The notes beneath the pieces are model-generated. The model saw nothing but the letters and a program-made list of their open reading frames with translations, did not search any database and was not told the DNA's origin. Position numbers and translations under genes: made by a program. A stretch of DNA of 64,000 nucleotides, taken from positions 62,001 to 126,000 of the forward strand of contig CACZBS010000011.1 in assembly GCA_902779455.1 (NCBI GenBank), read 5' to 3'. Shown one piece after another: positions 17,496-28,194 of this stretch (the first letter of the stretch is position 1; each line of letters begins with the position of its first letter). Origin of the DNA: an uncultured Prevotellaceae bacterium (GTDB lineage: Bacteria; Bacteroidota; Bacteroidia; Bacteroidales; Bacteroidaceae).

Positions 17496-18441
17496 CGAGC
17501 GCGTTCGGCTGCTCGTTGACGGCCTTCTCGTTGACGATGTAGACGGGTCGCTGCTTCGTTTCATGGAAGATGCGACTGAGGTATTCGCCGATGATGCCGA
17601 TGGAGAGCAGCTGGAGGCCGCCGAGCAGGAGGATGACGCAGATGAGCGTCGGATAGCCGGGGACGGGCTCGCCGACGATGATGGTCTTCAGCAGGACGAC
17701 GATCATGTAGACGAAGGCCAGCAGGGAGATGGCGGTGCCCATGATGGTGGCCATGCGCAGGGGGGCCGTGGAGTAGCTGGTGATACCCTCGACGGCGAGG
17801 TTGAAGAGCTTCCAGGCGTTGAACGAGGAGTGGCCCCGTCGGCGGTCGTCGGTCGTGAAGGGCACGAACGTCTTGCGGAAGCCTATCCAGCAGTAGAGGC
17901 CCTTGGTGTAGCGCTGCGTCTCGCGCAGCTGTCGCAGGGCGTCGATGCATCGGCGGTCGAGGAGGCGGAAGTCGCCCACGTTGATGAGCACCTCGGTGTC
18001 GGCCAGGCGCTGCAGGATGCGATAGTAGATGCGCGTCAGGTGCTTGCGCATGAAGCTCTCGCGGCCGCGCGTCTGGCGCTGGGCGTAGACGTCCTGATAG
18101 CCCTGCTCCCAGAGCTCGAGCATCTGGGCGATGACCATGGGCGGATGCTGCAGGTCGGCGTCGATGATGGCGGCGCAGTCGCCCGTGACGTAGTCGAAGC
18201 CGGCGAGCATGGCGCGCTCCTTGCCGAAGTTGCGCGAGAGGTCGACGTAGCAGATGCGCTCGTCGTGCTCGCGGAGGCGTCGGATCTCGTTGAGGGTCTG
18301 GTCGGTGCTGCCGTCGTTGATCATGACGACTTCCCACTCATATTGGCGCTGGCTCTCGAAGAGCTGCGTGAGGGCCTCGTAGAGGGGCTGTATGTTGGCC
18401 TGCTCGTTGTAGCAGGGAATGATGACTGATACTCTTTTCAT
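17488..18441 (-). CDS. Polyprenyl-phosphate glycosyltransferase (GtrB/DPM1-like GT2)
   Basis: 317 aa. The N-terminal GT2 domain has VSVIIPCYNEQANIQPLYEAL, MINDGSTDQT and IDADLQHPP (DxD). Two C-terminal membrane helices (about 235-265 and 270-295) end in GIIGEYLSRIFHETKQRPVY, the GtrB hallmark. These enzymes load a sugar onto undecaprenyl phosphate at the inner face of the membrane. The next gene's stop overlaps its start by four bases (18438-18441). The GtrA-like partner is at 8247. Confidence 0.92.
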   Translation of the reverse strand: MKRVSVIIPCYNEQANIQPLYEALTQLFESQRQYEWEVVMINDGSTDQTLNEIRRLREHDERICYVDLSRNFGKERAMLAGFDYVTGDCAAIIDADLQHPPMVIAQMLELWEQGYQDVYAQRQTRGRESFMRKHLTRIYYRILQRLADTEVLINVGDFRLLDRRCIDALRQLRETQRYTKGLYCWIGFRKTFVPFTTDDRRRGHSSFNAWKLFNLAVEGITSYSTAPLRMATIMGTAISLLAFVYMIVVLLKTIIVGEPVPGYPTLICVILLLGGLQLLSIGIIGEYLSRIFHETKQRPVYIVNEKAVNEQPNALDL

Positions 18442-19598
18442 GTGCTCAGTGATGGTGTTTTTGGGGCTGCGATGGCATAGAGGGCGTATGGCAAGGACAG
18501 CGAGAGATAGGATATGTCGAAGTCGGCATCGTCGAAGGGGTGCGTGCCGGCATGGTTGGCGAGGTGGTTGTAGGTGATGGCTACGAGGAAGAAGACGAAG
18601 ATGAAGGCGGCGGTGCTGTTCATATATCGCCAGAGATTCTTATTGTAGCGCAGGATGAGCAGCAGGGCGACGGCGGCCATGACGAGGAGGGTCCAGGGGT
18701 TGCCGGTGGACGACTGGGTGAGCAGGGGGTTGCGGCCGAGGAAGGGCCACGTCGCGGTGTCCCAGAGGACGAAGGGCAGGAAGAAGAAGCCGACGGTCAG
18801 GACGGCGATGAGGGGCGAAAGACAGAGGCTCAGCCGGCTGCTGCGCAGATAGGAGGCCGCGAGATAGAGTCCCAGGGGGATGATGGCCGAGAGGCGGGTG
18901 GAGGCGGCCAGTCCGACGATGAGGGCTGCCAGGGGCCAGTGGGTGGTGAAGCTGATGCGCCGGCGCTCCATGAAGAGGACGACGCAGAAGATGAGGATGG
19001 CGTTGCTCAGGCCGTCGCTGCGCACGGCCACCTCCCACCAGTAGGCGGGCGAGAGGAGGAGCAGCATGAGGGCCAGGGCGGTGAGTCGCCAGGAGCGCTG
19101 GTACCACTGCAGGGTGACGACCAGCAGGAGGAGGAAGAAGATGAGCCCGAGGCCGACGTCGCCCATGAGCCAGAAGGGCAGGTTGAGATAGTGCCAGAGG
19201 GGGAAGGGCGACGGGTAGTTGGTCTCGCAGACGTGGGTGTGGACGCCGTAGGGATAGACGCCGTCGGCGAGGGCGTCGAGCCAGTAGGTCGTGGCCGACC
19301 AGCGGTCGACGTTGACGCTCAGCGGGTCGACGACGATGAGCAGCGTCGCGATGAGTGCCACGGCCGCGATGGTCATCGCCGCCACGGCCCACCGGGCGCT
19401 CTGCTCGCTGCGGATGATGCGGCGGAAGGCCCAGAGGGCGCCTGCGCCTGCGATGAGCCAGAGGGCGAAGAAGAGGAGGGGGCTGTAGGGTGTGCGTGCG
19501 GCGTATTTGAATATAAAAGCAGAATTAACCAATAAGTAAACCGCCCAGGCTGTCTTATCGGTCATTCTGCTTATGAGGGAATGCGCGCACGAGTTCAT
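18438..19598 (-). CDS. Polytopic membrane protein, GT-C glycosyltransferase-like
   Basis: 386 aa with about ten hydrophobic helices. After the third helix comes the extracytoplasmic loop VDPLSVNVDRWSATTYWLDALADGVYPY, with acidic residues placed as in GT-C mannosyltransferases. It is the first gene of a pair with the GtrB-like transferase and overlaps it by four bases. The inferred role is to transfer the lipid-linked sugar onto a periplasmic acceptor. No family could be named with certainty. Confidence 0.6.
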   Translation of the reverse strand: MNSCAHSLISRMTDKTAWAVYLLVNSAFIFKYAARTPYSPLLFFALWLIAGAGALWAFRRIIRSEQSARWAVAAMTIAAVALIATLLIVVDPLSVNVDRWSATTYWLDALADGVYPYGVHTHVCETNYPSPFPLWHYLNLPFWLMGDVGLGLIFFLLLLVVTLQWYQRSWRLTALALMLLLLSPAYWWEVAVRSDGLSNAILIFCVVLFMERRRISFTTHWPLAALIVGLAASTRLSAIIPLGLYLAASYLRSSRLSLCLSPLIAVLTVGFFFLPFVLWDTATWPFLGRNPLLTQSSTGNPWTLLVMAAVALLLILRYNKNLWRYMNSTAAFIFVFFLVAITYNHLANHAGTHPFDDADFDISYLSLSLPYALYAIAAPKTPSLST

Positions 19599-19619
19599 TC
19601 TTTTAGTAGCCTTTTAAAC

Positions 19620-19920
19620 ATAACTTGGTATGATTAAGTTAGAGACCCCACCCCCTATGAAGTTAGAGACCCCACCCCAACCCCCTCCCCTTGAAGGGAG
19701 GGGAGCAGCTGCGCCGTCATTCCCCGTCGGGCAGTGCGCCAGCCACTCCTCCCCTTCGGGGAGGCCGGGAGGGGTTTCTCCCCTCCTTCGGTCGGAGGGG
19801 CCGGGGGAGGCTTTCTCCCCTCCCTTCAAGGGGAGGGGTTGGGGGTGGGGTCTGTAACTAAAATCATTAGCACCAAGTTGTCTTTTAGTGTTTATTTATT
19901 CGATAGCACCAAGTTGTCTT
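19620..19920. repeat. Family A palindromic element (copy 4, expanded)
   Basis: Left terminal repeat ATAACTTGGTA at 19620-19630. Right terminal repeat GCACCAAGTTGTCTTTTA present twice (19870 and 19906). The left GACCCCACCCC arm is also duplicated, and additional CTCCTTCGG / CCGGGAGGGG units sit in the centre. It fills the whole gap between the GT-C-like gene and porZ; no gene is present. Confidence 0.87.
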
Positions 19921-19931
19921 TTATCGTTCAT

Positions 19932-22064
19932 TTAGTTGATGATAGCGATTTTGCAGACGGTGCCCTTCTTGCCGTCGCTCGTGGCCGCGGCCACCATGTA
20001 GATGCCGCTGGCCACGCGCTTGCCGCTGCGGTCGCGGCCGTTCCAGGTGAACGTGCCGCCGTTGGAGCGGCCCTGGGCGACGAGCTGTCCGCTGGCGGAG
20101 AGGATCTTCACGTCGGCGTCGAAGCTGAGGCCGACGACGGTGATGAGGCCGTCGTAGCCGCGAACCACGGGGTTGGGATAGGCCCAGACGTTGTCCTTCT
20201 CCATCGACTCGACGGCGTTCGTGGCGTCGCTCATGTAGGAGCAGAGGCCGTTCTCGGTGCCTATGAAGACCTCGCCCGTCTCGTTGTCGATGGCAATCGA
20301 CTCGATGCGGTCGGAGAGCAGCGGGCTGTTCGACGTGGTGAAGTGGGCCACCTGGCTCAGGTTGTCGGCACTGATGACGTAGACGCCGTTGGCCGTCGTG
20401 GCAAACCACTTGCGGTTGCCGCCGTCGATGACCATGCTCCTGATGTTGACGCCCGACAGCAGGTAGTCGGCATAGTTGGTGCCGTCGTTGCGGGGCACCT
20501 TGACCTGGGTCAGATAGGCGTCGTTGTCGCCTACGCTGGCGGCCTCGAGCATGAACGGGCCGTCCATCGTGCTGAGCCACATGTTGCCGTCCAGGTCCTC
20601 GGTGATGTCGTGGGGGTTGTAGCTGGCGTAGTTGATGCCGTCCTGATTGCGGAAGGCGCGGTGGTTGATGATGATCTGGTCCGTCTCGGGGTTATAGCTG
20701 AAGAAGGCGGGCGTCTCCCAGTGGGCATTGATGAACCAGAGGAGTCCGCGGCTGTCCTCGGTGATGCGCGACAGTCCGAAGAGGCTGCTCTGTCCGTTGG
20801 ACAGCTCCTGGTGGGGCAGGCTCTTCCACTCGCCGTCCTTGGTCAGCTCGACGATCGAGTTGGTGGGCGTGCCGGTCTGCAGCATCCAGAGGTTGCCCTC
20901 CTTGTCGTAGCACATGCCGGCGATGATGACGTAGCGGTTGCTCGACGTGGCTGACTGGAGGATGCTGTTGTCCTTGTTCCAGTAGTTCTTCAGCTCCTCG
21001 CCGTAGTATTCGTAGAGTCCGGTGCGGCCGCCGGCGAAGACGTGGTTCTCGTCGAGCGGGTCGACGTCGACCGTCAGCATGTCGATGAACTGCCAGTTGG
21101 CGGCCTCCGTGCCGGGGAAGTTGCCCTTGATGTCGTCCTGGAGGAAGATCCAGTCGTCGTCCTTCGTGTCGAGGACCTGCACGGTGGCCGGGCGGTTGAG
21201 CTCGGTGCCGGCAGCATAGCCTCCGCCGACGGTGTAGAGCTTCTTGTTCTTCAGGCGCATGAAGGCGAAGTTGTTGTTCTTCGGGCCGCCGGGGTTGAGC
21301 GTGCGCACCAGCTCGATGTTGTCGTTCCAGTCGGAGAGGTCCTCGCTGAACATACCTGCGGGGACGTTGTCCAGCAGTTTCCAGTTGTGGGGGTCGATGA
21401 GGTTGTCATTCAGTGCGCCAGAAATAGCGGTGTTGATGGTGTGGGTCTTGTTCCAGTTGTTGTAGAAATCAATGATATCGCCATCGAATTGGTAGGGAAT
21501 GAGGGGGGTGCCGTTATTCTCCGTCCAAGTGTCGACAATCTTGGCATAAAGGCTGTCGCCCTTCACTTCCACGTTGGTGATGTTTTGGTTGAGAATGTAC
21601 GACTCGCTGATCTCCGCCCGCTGCATGTTGACCTTGACGACGCCGAAGGCCGTGGCCAGGTAGGCATACTGCTGGTGGATGAAGACGTTGTTGACCGTCT
21701 TGTCCTGCATCATCACCTTCGAGAAGAGGGCGCTGATGTTGACCACGTTGTCGTTGCCGTCGATGAGGTCGATGTTGCCGTTCTCATAGACGACGATGAG
21801 GCGGCCCACCTGCGTGTTCCATGCGATGTTGTTCACCTTGCTGTCGTTCAGCTGGCGCACCTTGTCGAAGGTGGTGATGCTGTGGTCGCTGAGGTTGTAG
21901 TAGTAGAGCCCGTTGGAGGCCCGCACGTAGAGCTTCTCGCCGCCCTTGACTATTTGCTGGGGCTCGTAGTAGGAGAGGTAAGCCTTCCACGTGCCTACTT
22001 GAGCGATGGCCGTCAGGGTGGTGAGGGCCACGAGTGAGAGTAGTGTTGCTAATCGTTTCATCAT
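19932..22064 (-). CDS. porZ: PorZ-like type IX secretion protein with propeller repeats
   Basis: 710 aa. Signal peptide about 1-22. [36 protein letters not shown] is the start of the PorZ N-terminal propeller, followed by two-component-type propeller blades ([36 protein letters not shown]). The last about 85 residues, [13 protein letters not shown] ... GQLVAQG ... [11 protein letters not shown], form a full type A T9SS sorting domain. In Porphyromonas PorZ is part of the surface attachment complex that modifies T9SS cargo with A-LPS. It shares an ATGA overlap with rdgB upstream. Confidence 0.85.
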   Translation of the reverse strand: MMKRLATLLSLVALTTLTAIAQVGTWKAYLSYYEPQQIVKGGEKLYVRASNGLYYYNLSDHSITTFDKVRQLNDSKVNNIAWNTQVGRLIVVYENGNIDLIDGNDNVVNISALFSKVMMQDKTVNNVFIHQQYAYLATAFGVVKVNMQRAEISESYILNQNITNVEVKGDSLYAKIVDTWTENNGTPLIPYQFDGDIIDFYNNWNKTHTINTAISGALNDNLIDPHNWKLLDNVPAGMFSEDLSDWNDNIELVRTLNPGGPKNNNFAFMRLKNKKLYTVGGGYAAGTELNRPATVQVLDTKDDDWIFLQDDIKGNFPGTEAANWQFIDMLTVDVDPLDENHVFAGGRTGLYEYYGEELKNYWNKDNSILQSATSSNRYVIIAGMCYDKEGNLWMLQTGTPTNSIVELTKDGEWKSLPHQELSNGQSSLFGLSRITEDSRGLLWFINAHWETPAFFSYNPETDQIIINHRAFRNQDGINYASYNPHDITEDLDGNMWLSTMDGPFMLEAASVGDNDAYLTQVKVPRNDGTNYADYLLSGVNIRSMVIDGGNRKWFATTANGVYVISADNLSQVAHFTTSNSPLLSDRIESIAIDNETGEVFIGTENGLCSYMSDATNAVESMEKDNVWAYPNPVVRGYDGLITVVGLSFDADVKILSASGQLVAQGRSNGGTFTWNGRDRSGKRVASGIYMVAAATSDGKKGTVCKIAIIN

Positions 22065-22801
22065 CTTTTGGTGGTGTTGTTAAGTAAGAATTCAGCCAGT
22101 TTCTGTGTGGCGCGGGCCCGGTGGCTGATTTGGTTTTTAATGTCGTTGCCCAGCTCGGCGAAGGTCTGGTCGTAGCCCGCGGGGCGGAAGACGGGGTCGT
22201 AGCCGAAACCGGCGGCACCGCTGCGCTCACGCGTGATCTCGCCCTCGACGATGCCTTCGAAGAGGTGCTCCTCCTTCACGCTCGTGCATCCGCATGGGCA
22301 TACGTCGTGCTTTATTAATAACGCAATGATGGTGCGAAATCGTGCCTTCCGATTGTTATTTTCTGCTAATTCGCTCAGCAGCTGCGTCATGTTGGCCTCT
22401 GAGTCGTGGGGCTGAGGCGCCTCCTGAAAGACCTGCCGGGCCCCCTCCTGTCCGCCGTTCTGCGGCATTGCCTGTCCGGTGTTCTGCGGCATTGCCTGTC
22501 CGGTGTTCTGCGGCATTGCCGCAGAAAACATGACGGCGGCGTAGCGGGCTGAGAAGACGCCGGGCCGCCCGCCGAGGGCGTCGACCTCGAGGCCCGTGTC
22601 GTCGGCGAAGCAGCTGACGTGGTAGTGGTCGTAGACGTAGCGGGCCTTCTGGAGGGCGTTCTCCTCGAGGGTCATGCCCGTCTCGGGGATGTCCTCGTGG
22701 CATCCGATGTCGCTGAGCGAGAGCACCTCGAACTGCGGTCCGAGGATCTGGCGTATCTCGTCGAGCTTATGCTTGTTGTTTGTTGCAAAGACAATCTTCA
22801 T
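22061..22801 (-). CDS. rdgB: XTP/dITP pyrophosphatase with in-frame palindrome insertion
   Basis: 246 aa against a usual 190-200. It hydrolyses ITP/XTP to keep non-canonical purines out of DNA. Marks: [14 protein letters not shown] at the N-terminus, [25 protein letters not shown], and [12 protein letters not shown] with SHRARA at the C-terminus. Residues about 89-130 interrupt the normal junction SARYA-HDSEAN and read as three AMPQNTGQ-type octapeptides plus linker, encoded by a 24-bp tandem repeat ending in a family D hairpin. Both halves of the fold are intact, so the loop is probably tolerated. Confidence 0.93.
   Translation of the reverse strand: MKIVFATNNKHKLDEIRQILGPQFEVLSLSDIGCHEDIPETGMTLEENALQKARYVYDHYHVSCFADDTGLEVDALGGRPGVFSARYAAVMFSAAMPQNTGQAMPQNTGQAMPQNGGQEGARQVFQEAPQPHDSEANMTQLLSELAENNNRKARFRTIIALLIKHDVCPCGCTSVKEEHLFEGIVEGEITRERSGAAGFGYDPVFRPAGYDQTFAELGNDIKNQISHRARATQKLAEFLLNNTTKR
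22440..22528. repeat. Family D palindromic element inside rdgB
   Basis: Three tandem 24-bp units (CCTGTCCGGTG + TTCTGCGGCATTG). The last has the complete hairpin TTCTGCGGCA-T-TGCCGCAGAA at 22506-22526. The 24-bp length keeps the reading frame. The CCGGTG lead is the reverse of the GCACCGGACGGG tail seen elsewhere. Confidence 0.88.
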
Positions 22802-22858
22802 AACTTTTCACTATTCACTATTCACTATTCACTTCTCAGTTCTCACTTCTCAGTTCTC
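22802..22858. repeat. Short direct repeats TTCACTATTCAC / TTCTCAGTTCTCAC
   Basis: Tandem 7-8-mer and 14-15-mer repeats fill the rdgB-yitT gap. No palindrome or gene. Confidence 0.7.
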
Positions 22859-23788
22859 TCACTTCTCGCTCTTCGTTTTTACCTTTATCTGGTCGAATCC
22901 CTCGCCGAAGACGCCGATGACGGCGCTCTGCGAGACGAAGGCCTGCGGGTCGATCGACTTGATGAGGCGGAAGATGACGGTGCTCTCGCTCTTCTTGGCC
23001 AGGATACAGAGCACCTTGCGCTCCTGTCCCGTATACCATCCGTGGCCGTCGAGGATGGTGACGCCGTGGTTGAGCTTCATGCCGATGGCGTTGGCTATCT
23101 CCTGCCACTTGCTGGAGAAGATCATGAACTGCACCGACTGGCGCTGGCGGTTCATGAGGAAGTCGAGCATGAAGTTCTCGATGACCATCGTGCAGAGTCC
23201 GAAGACGACCATGTGGGCGCGCTGGAGCATGTCGCCGAACTGCGGTATGAGCAGACAGGAGCCGATGATGACGAGGTCGAGCATGGTCAGGACGGTGCCG
23301 AGCGAGACGTCGTGATACTTGTTGACCGAGGCGGCGATGATGTCGGTGCCGCCCGTCGAGCCGTTGTTGAGGAAGACGATGCCGAGCGAGGAGCCCGTCA
23401 TGGTGCAGCCGATGATGAGCGACATGAAGTTCTGTCCCTCGCCCAGGATCTTGATGAAGTGTCCGCTCTCATCGACGGGCATGAGCTGCTGGAAGAGTCC
23501 GAGCAGGATGGAGAGCATGGTGAAGGCATAGATGGTCTTCGACAGGAATTTCCATCCGAGTATGTGCAGGGCGACGATGCCGAGGACGACGTTGATGCCG
23601 AAGTAGGTGTACTCCAGCGGGAAGGTCGTGGCGTAGAAGACGATGGCCGAGATGCCGGCCACGCCGCCCGTCACGATCTCATAGGGCATGAGGAAGACGG
23701 TGAATCCGAAGGCGTAGAGGATCAGTCCCATGGTGATGAAGACGTAGTCCTGCACTTCCTTCATGATCAGTTTGTGATTTAAGGTCAT
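22859..23788 (-). CDS. YitT family membrane protein (DUF161/DUF2179)
   Basis: 309 aa; the second Met at 23764 is an equally good start. Five or six membrane helices lie in the first 200 residues with LYAFGFTVFLMPYEIVTGGVAGISAIV and FLNNGSTGGTDIIAASVNKY, both typical of YitT repeats. The C-terminal soluble DUF2179 domain (about 225-300) has VLCILAKKSESTVIFRLIKSIDPQAFVS. The function of YitT proteins is not established. Confidence 0.9.
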   Translation of the reverse strand: MTLNHKLIMKEVQDYVFITMGLILYAFGFTVFLMPYEIVTGGVAGISAIVFYATTFPLEYTYFGINVVLGIVALHILGWKFLSKTIYAFTMLSILLGLFQQLMPVDESGHFIKILGEGQNFMSLIIGCTMTGSSLGIVFLNNGSTGGTDIIAASVNKYHDVSLGTVLTMLDLVIIGSCLLIPQFGDMLQRAHMVVFGLCTMVIENFMLDFLMNRQRQSVQFMIFSSKWQEIANAIGMKLNHGVTILDGHGWYTGQERKVLCILAKKSESTVIFRLIKSIDPQAFVSQSAVIGVFGEGFDQIKVKTKSEK

Positions 23789-23805
23789 AGATTCTTAGGA
23801 TAGGT

Positions 23806-23926
23806 TTTTAAAGATGAGAGATGAGAGATGAAAAATGAAAAATATGATTACCTGACTTATGCCGTCCGTCCGCGAATCAGGTCTAATCATATCTTTCATT
23901 TTTCATCTTTCACCTTTCATCTTTTC
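23806..23926. repeat. Imperfect inverted repeat between leuS and yitT
   Basis: GATGAAAAATGAAAAATATGATTA (about 23825) faces TAATCATATCTTTCATTTTTCATC (about 23883), around a CCTGACTTATG...GAATCAGGTC core. It could act as a transcript end for leuS on the minus strand. Confidence 0.6.
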
Positions 23927-26827
23927 TCACTTGCATACGATATTGATCATGCGCTTGGGCACGATGATGACTTTCACGATCTGCTTGCCGTCCGTGTAGC
24001 GGGCGGTGCGCTCGTCGGCGCGGACGGCCTGCTCGATGGCGGCGTTGTCGGCATCGGCGGCAAACTGCATCTCGAAGCGGGCCTTGCCGTTGAAGGCCAC
24101 GCCCATCTTCACCTGGCTCTCGACGAGGTACTGCTCGTCCCACTCGGGCCACTGGGCGTCGCAGACGGAGCCCTCACCGCCGAGCATCTCCCATAGCTCC
24201 TCGGCGATGTGGGGGGCGAAGGGCGCGATGAGGACGACGAGGGTGCGGAGCACGTCGCGGTTCTTCGTCTTGAGGGCGCTGAGCTCGTTGGTGGCGATCA
24301 TGAAGGCCGAGATGGCGGTGTTGTACGAGAAGGCCTCGATGTCCTGGGTCACCTTCTTGATGAGCTTGTGCAGGGCCTTGAGCTCTTCGGGTGAGGCCTC
24401 CTGTGCGGTCTCCGAGGCGTCGGCCACGGGGGCTATGAGGTTCCAGAACTTGCGGAGGAAGCGGTGGCAGCCGTCGATGCCGGCGACGTCCCATGGCTTC
24501 GACTGCTCGACGGGTCCGAGGAACATCTCGTAGAGTCGGAGCGTGTCGGCGCCGTAGCGCTCGCAGATGTCGTCGGGGTTGACGACGTTATACTTCGACT
24601 TCGACATCTTCTCGATGGCCTGCATGACGATATACTTGCCCTCGGCGTTCATCGTGAACTCGGCGTCCTTGAAGTCGGGCATCCACTGACGTATCTTCTC
24701 CACGTCGAGCTCCTTGCCGTCGACGGTGCTGATGTCGGTGTAGATGGGGTCGGCCTCCTGGCCCTGGTAGTAGTAGCGCTGCTTCTTGGCCTCGTTGTCG
24801 AAGGTGGTCTCGAGCAGGTCATAGGAGACGTAGCGGTTGGTGCCCTTGAGCCGGAAGACGAAGCTCGACCATCCCTGTATCATGCCCTGGTTGACGAGCT
24901 TGCGGAAGGGCTCGTCCTCGCAGGTGTAGCCCGAGTCGTAGAGGAACTTGTTCCAGAAGCGCGAGTAGATGAGGTGGCCGGTGGCGTGCTCTGAGCCTCC
25001 GACGTAGAGGTCGACGGAGCGCCAGTATTCGTTGGCGTCGCGGCCTACGAGTGCGTGGTCGTTGTGGGGGTCCATGTAGCGTAGGTAGTAGGCTGACGAC
25101 CCGGCGAATCCGGGCATCGTGTTGAGCTCGAGGGGGAAGACGGACTTATTGTCGATTGCTGAACAATCGACCACAGTGTCGGTCTTCGTGTCCCATGCCC
25201 AACGCTTGGCGCGGCCCAGTGGGGGCTCGCCCGTCTCGGTCGGCTTGTACTCGTCGACCTCGGGGAGCTCCAGGGGCAGGCACTCCTTGGGAATCATGTA
25301 GGGCATGTCGTCCTTATAGTAGACGGGGAAGGGCTCGCCCCAGTAGCGCTGGCGCGAGAAGATGGCGTCGCGCAGGCGATAGTTCACCTTGACGCGTCCG
25401 AGGCCCTTCTCGGTGACGTATTTCTTCGTGGCGGCGATGGCCTCCTTGACGGTGAGGCCGTTGAGGGAGAAGCCGTCGCTAATGGCGGCACTGCCGCCAT
25501 TCACCGGACCGGCGGCAGGCGAGTTGCACATGATGCCCTCCTTGGCGTCCTGGCTCTGCTCGGAGACGTCGGCGCCCTCGATGACGGGGACGATGGGGAG
25601 TCCGAAGTGGCGGGCGAAGGCATAGTCGCGCGAGTCGTGGGCGGGGACGGCCATGATGGCGCCGGTGCCGTAGCCTGCGAGGACGTACTCGGCGATCCAG
25701 ATGGGGATCTTCTGGCCCGTGAAGGGGTTGATGGCGTAGGAGCCTGAGAAGACGCCGGTGACGGAGTGGTCGGTCTGGCGCTCGCGCTCGGTGCGCTTCT
25801 TGACGTAGGCGAGGTATTCGTCGACGGCCTGACGCTGCTCGGGCGTGGTGAGGCGGTCGACGAGCTCTGACTCTGGGGCGAGCACCATGAAGGTGACGCC
25901 GAAGATGGTGTCGGCGCGGGTGGTGAAGATGGTGAAGTGCTTGTCGCTGTCAGCTACCTTGAAGACCATCTCGGTGCCTTCGGAGCGGCCGATCCAGTTG
26001 CGCTGGGCCTCCTTGAGGGAGTCGCTCCAGTCGATCTCGTCGAGGCCGTCGAGCAGGCGCTGGGCGTAGGCCGAGACGCGCAGACACCACTGCCGCATCT
26101 TCTTCTGCTCGACGGGATAGCCGCCGCGCTCGGAGACGCCGTTGACCACCTCGTCGTTGGCCAGCACCGTGCCCAGCGCGGGGCACCAGTTGACCATCGT
26201 CTCGGCCAGGTAGGCGATGCGATAGTTCATCAGCACCTCCTGCTTCTTCTTCTCCGAGAACGACGCCCAGTCGCTGGCCGTGAAGTGGAGCTCCTCGGTG
26301 CCCAGAGCGCCGCAGTTCTCCGTGCCCATGAGCTCGAAGTGCTCGATGAGCTTGATCGTCGGCTGAGCCTTGTGCGAGGAGAGCGAGTAGTAGCTCTTGA
26401 ACATGCGCTGGAAGGCCCACTGCGTCCAGTGGTAGTACTGCGGGTCGCAGGTGCGCACCTCGCGGCTCCAGTCGAACGAGAAGCCGATCTTGTCGAGCTG
26501 CTCGCGATAGCGCTGTATGTTCTTCTCGGTGGTGATGGCGGGGTGCTGACCCGTCTGGATGGCATACTGCTCTGCGGGCAGTCCGTAGGCGTCGTAGCCC
26601 ATGGGATTCAGCACGTTATATCCGCGTAGCCGCTTATATCGGGCATAGATGTCGGAGGCGATGTAGCCCAGTGGATGGCCCACGTGGAGGCCGGCGCCCG
26701 AGGGGTATGGGAACATGTTGAGCACGTAGAATTTCTTCTTCCGCTCGTCCTCCACCACGCGATAGATGCCTGTGTCGACCCACCGCTTCTGCCACTTCTT
26801 TTCGATCTCTCTGAAGTTGTATTCCAT
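23927..26827 (-). CDS. leuS: Leucyl-tRNA synthetase
   Basis: 966 aa class Ia synthetase. The HIGH motif is HVGH at residues 48-51 in [17 protein letters not shown], and the KMSKS loop is at about 738-742 ([15 protein letters not shown]). The CP1 editing domain lies in between, with the TTRADTIFG and [16 protein letters not shown] segments that contact mischarged tRNA. The C-terminal anticodon and C-terminal domains are complete (ends MINIVCK). It is slightly longer than Escherichia coli LeuS because of inserts near 440 and 690 that are usual in Bacteroidota. Likely monocistronic. Confidence 0.98.
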   Translation of the reverse strand: MEYNFREIEKKWQKRWVDTGIYRVVEDERKKKFYVLNMFPYPSGAGLHVGHPLGYIASDIYARYKRLRGYNVLNPMGYDAYGLPAEQYAIQTGQHPAITTEKNIQRYREQLDKIGFSFDWSREVRTCDPQYYHWTQWAFQRMFKSYYSLSSHKAQPTIKLIEHFELMGTENCGALGTEELHFTASDWASFSEKKKQEVLMNYRIAYLAETMVNWCPALGTVLANDEVVNGVSERGGYPVEQKKMRQWCLRVSAYAQRLLDGLDEIDWSDSLKEAQRNWIGRSEGTEMVFKVADSDKHFTIFTTRADTIFGVTFMVLAPESELVDRLTTPEQRQAVDEYLAYVKKRTERERQTDHSVTGVFSGSYAINPFTGQKIPIWIAEYVLAGYGTGAIMAVPAHDSRDYAFARHFGLPIVPVIEGADVSEQSQDAKEGIMCNSPAAGPVNGGSAAISDGFSLNGLTVKEAIAATKKYVTEKGLGRVKVNYRLRDAIFSRQRYWGEPFPVYYKDDMPYMIPKECLPLELPEVDEYKPTETGEPPLGRAKRWAWDTKTDTVVDCSAIDNKSVFPLELNTMPGFAGSSAYYLRYMDPHNDHALVGRDANEYWRSVDLYVGGSEHATGHLIYSRFWNKFLYDSGYTCEDEPFRKLVNQGMIQGWSSFVFRLKGTNRYVSYDLLETTFDNEAKKQRYYYQGQEADPIYTDISTVDGKELDVEKIRQWMPDFKDAEFTMNAEGKYIVMQAIEKMSKSKYNVVNPDDICERYGADTLRLYEMFLGPVEQSKPWDVAGIDGCHRFLRKFWNLIAPVADASETAQEASPEELKALHKLIKKVTQDIEAFSYNTAISAFMIATNELSALKTKNRDVLRTLVVLIAPFAPHIAEELWEMLGGEGSVCDAQWPEWDEQYLVESQVKMGVAFNGKARFEMQFAADADNAAIEQAVRADERTARYTDGKQIVKVIIVPKRMINIVCK

Positions 26828-26862
26828 ATCTCTTTTTGATTATTTAATTCTGTTTCAACCTG

Positions 26863-26870
26863 CAAAGATA
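26863..26870 (-). promoter_or_regulatory. -7 element of leuS promoter
   Basis: TATCTTTG on the minus strand, 36 bases before the leuS ATG. It matches TAnnTTTG. Confidence 0.6.
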
Positions 26871-26933
26871 ATGAAAAATGCGGAAATCGCAAAAAATTAG
26901 CGGAAAAAGATGAAAGGTTTAAATTCTTTTGAG

Positions 26934-26941
26934 TAACTTTG
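26934..26941 (+). promoter_or_regulatory. -7 element upstream of the first OB-fold protein gene
   Basis: TAACTTTG, 56 bases before the ATG at 26998, divergent from the leuS promoter. The leader is AT-rich. Confidence 0.6.
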
Positions 26942-26997
26942 CACCCAAATTCATATCATATTAACTTCAAACCATTTTAACAAAACATTTTCAGACT

Positions 26998-28182
26998 ATG
27001 AAGAAATCTTTACGCTTCTCGCTGCTCGGCATGCTGATGCTTGTGTGCAGTTCGGCCTTTGCCGAGAATGTCATCTGGTCGGAAGACTGGAGTGCTTATG
27101 AAAAGAACGATGTGCCTTCTGCAAAGAATACGGCTTATTCTGAGGTAGGCAACGGAACAAAAGTTTATGCCGAGAATCTGGCCGGTGGCACAGCCCCTGA
27201 GCTGCTGATAGGCAAGAACAACGGCTCGTTCACCGCCGTGGTCGACCTGAAGGGCAACAGCGGCGAGATGACGCTCACGTGGTTGGCCAACTACGACCGC
27301 CTGACGGTGACCGCCGAAGGTGCCGTCCTGGGCGAGAAGACCAAGACCGGCAACAGCTACACCATTCCTGTGACCGTCAATGCCGGTTCGACAAAAGTCA
27401 TTTTCACCTTTACCAACTCAAACCCGTCGAATGTACGCTTCGACGATGTGGAGCTCTATCAGGGCGAAGCTAAGAAGAATGCCGGACTGAGCTGGGGTAC
27501 AGCAAGCCGCGAGGTGACCATCGGTTCGGACAGCAACGTCTTCCCTGAGCTGAGCAACGAAAACGGCCTCACCGTCGTCTACAGCAGCAGCGACGAGACA
27601 GTGGCCACCATCGACGCTGAGGGCGTCATTGAGCTGCTGGCCGCCGGCGAGACCGTCATCAGCGCTGCCTTCGAAGGCAACGACGAGTATGAGGCTCAGA
27701 CCGTGAGCTACACGCTGCGTGTGAAGGAAGGCACCACTCCGAGTGTCGAGATTCCTGAGCTGACCACCTGCGCCGTAGTGCTGACCGAGGGCGTCGACGG
27801 CGAGCTCTACCACGTGAAGGGCACCTGCAAGGAGATCCAGAACCCCGACTACGGCAACTGGATCCTGGAGGACGAGACCGGCGAGATCCTCATCTACGGC
27901 ACGCTCGACGCTGAGGGCAACACCAAGAACTTCACCAGCCTCGGCATCGAGGAGGGCGACGTCGTCGAGGTCTGCGGTCCCAGAAAGACCTTCAAGACCA
28001 CCACGATCGAGCTGGTCGACGTGACCGTGCTCAGCATCACCAAGAAGGACGTCGGGACCGGCATCAGCGAGCTCGCCGCCGACAAGGCCCAGGCCGAGGT
28101 CTACAACCTCCGCGGCCAGCGCGTGGCCCAGCCCCAGCGCGGTCTCTACATCATCGGTGGCAAGAAGGTCGTTATGAAGTAA
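26998..28182 (+). CDS. Secreted protein with Ig-like and OB-fold domains and short C-terminal tail
   Basis: 394 aa. Signal peptide about 1-22 (SSAFA). A beta-sandwich region covers about 25-155, an Ig-like/Big-type domain about 160-245 (VVYSSSDETVATIDAEGVIELLAAGETVISAAF), and an OB-fold-like domain about 250-345 (LYHVKGTCKEIQNPDYGNWILEDETGEILIYG). The tail VYNLRGQRVAQPQRGLYIIG-GKKVVMK is the Prevotella-type terminal motif. A paralogue follows at 28929 with the same OB-fold. Surface or extracellular location inferred; ligand unknown. Confidence 0.8.
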   Translation: MKKSLRFSLLGMLMLVCSSAFAENVIWSEDWSAYEKNDVPSAKNTAYSEVGNGTKVYAENLAGGTAPELLIGKNNGSFTAVVDLKGNSGEMTLTWLANYDRLTVTAEGAVLGEKTKTGNSYTIPVTVNAGSTKVIFTFTNSNPSNVRFDDVELYQGEAKKNAGLSWGTASREVTIGSDSNVFPELSNENGLTVVYSSSDETVATIDAEGVIELLAAGETVISAAFEGNDEYEAQTVSYTLRVKEGTTPSVEIPELTTCAVVLTEGVDGELYHVKGTCKEIQNPDYGNWILEDETGEILIYGTLDAEGNTKNFTSLGIEEGDVVEVCGPRKTFKTTTIELVDVTVLSITKKDVGTGISELAADKAQAEVYNLRGQRVAQPQRGLYIIGGKKVVMK

Positions 28183-28194
28183 GCAGACAACCGC

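Noticed and set aside
22440-22528. CRISPR-like array in rdgB
   Set aside because: The three 24-bp units are directly adjacent without spacers and are in frame with the gene.
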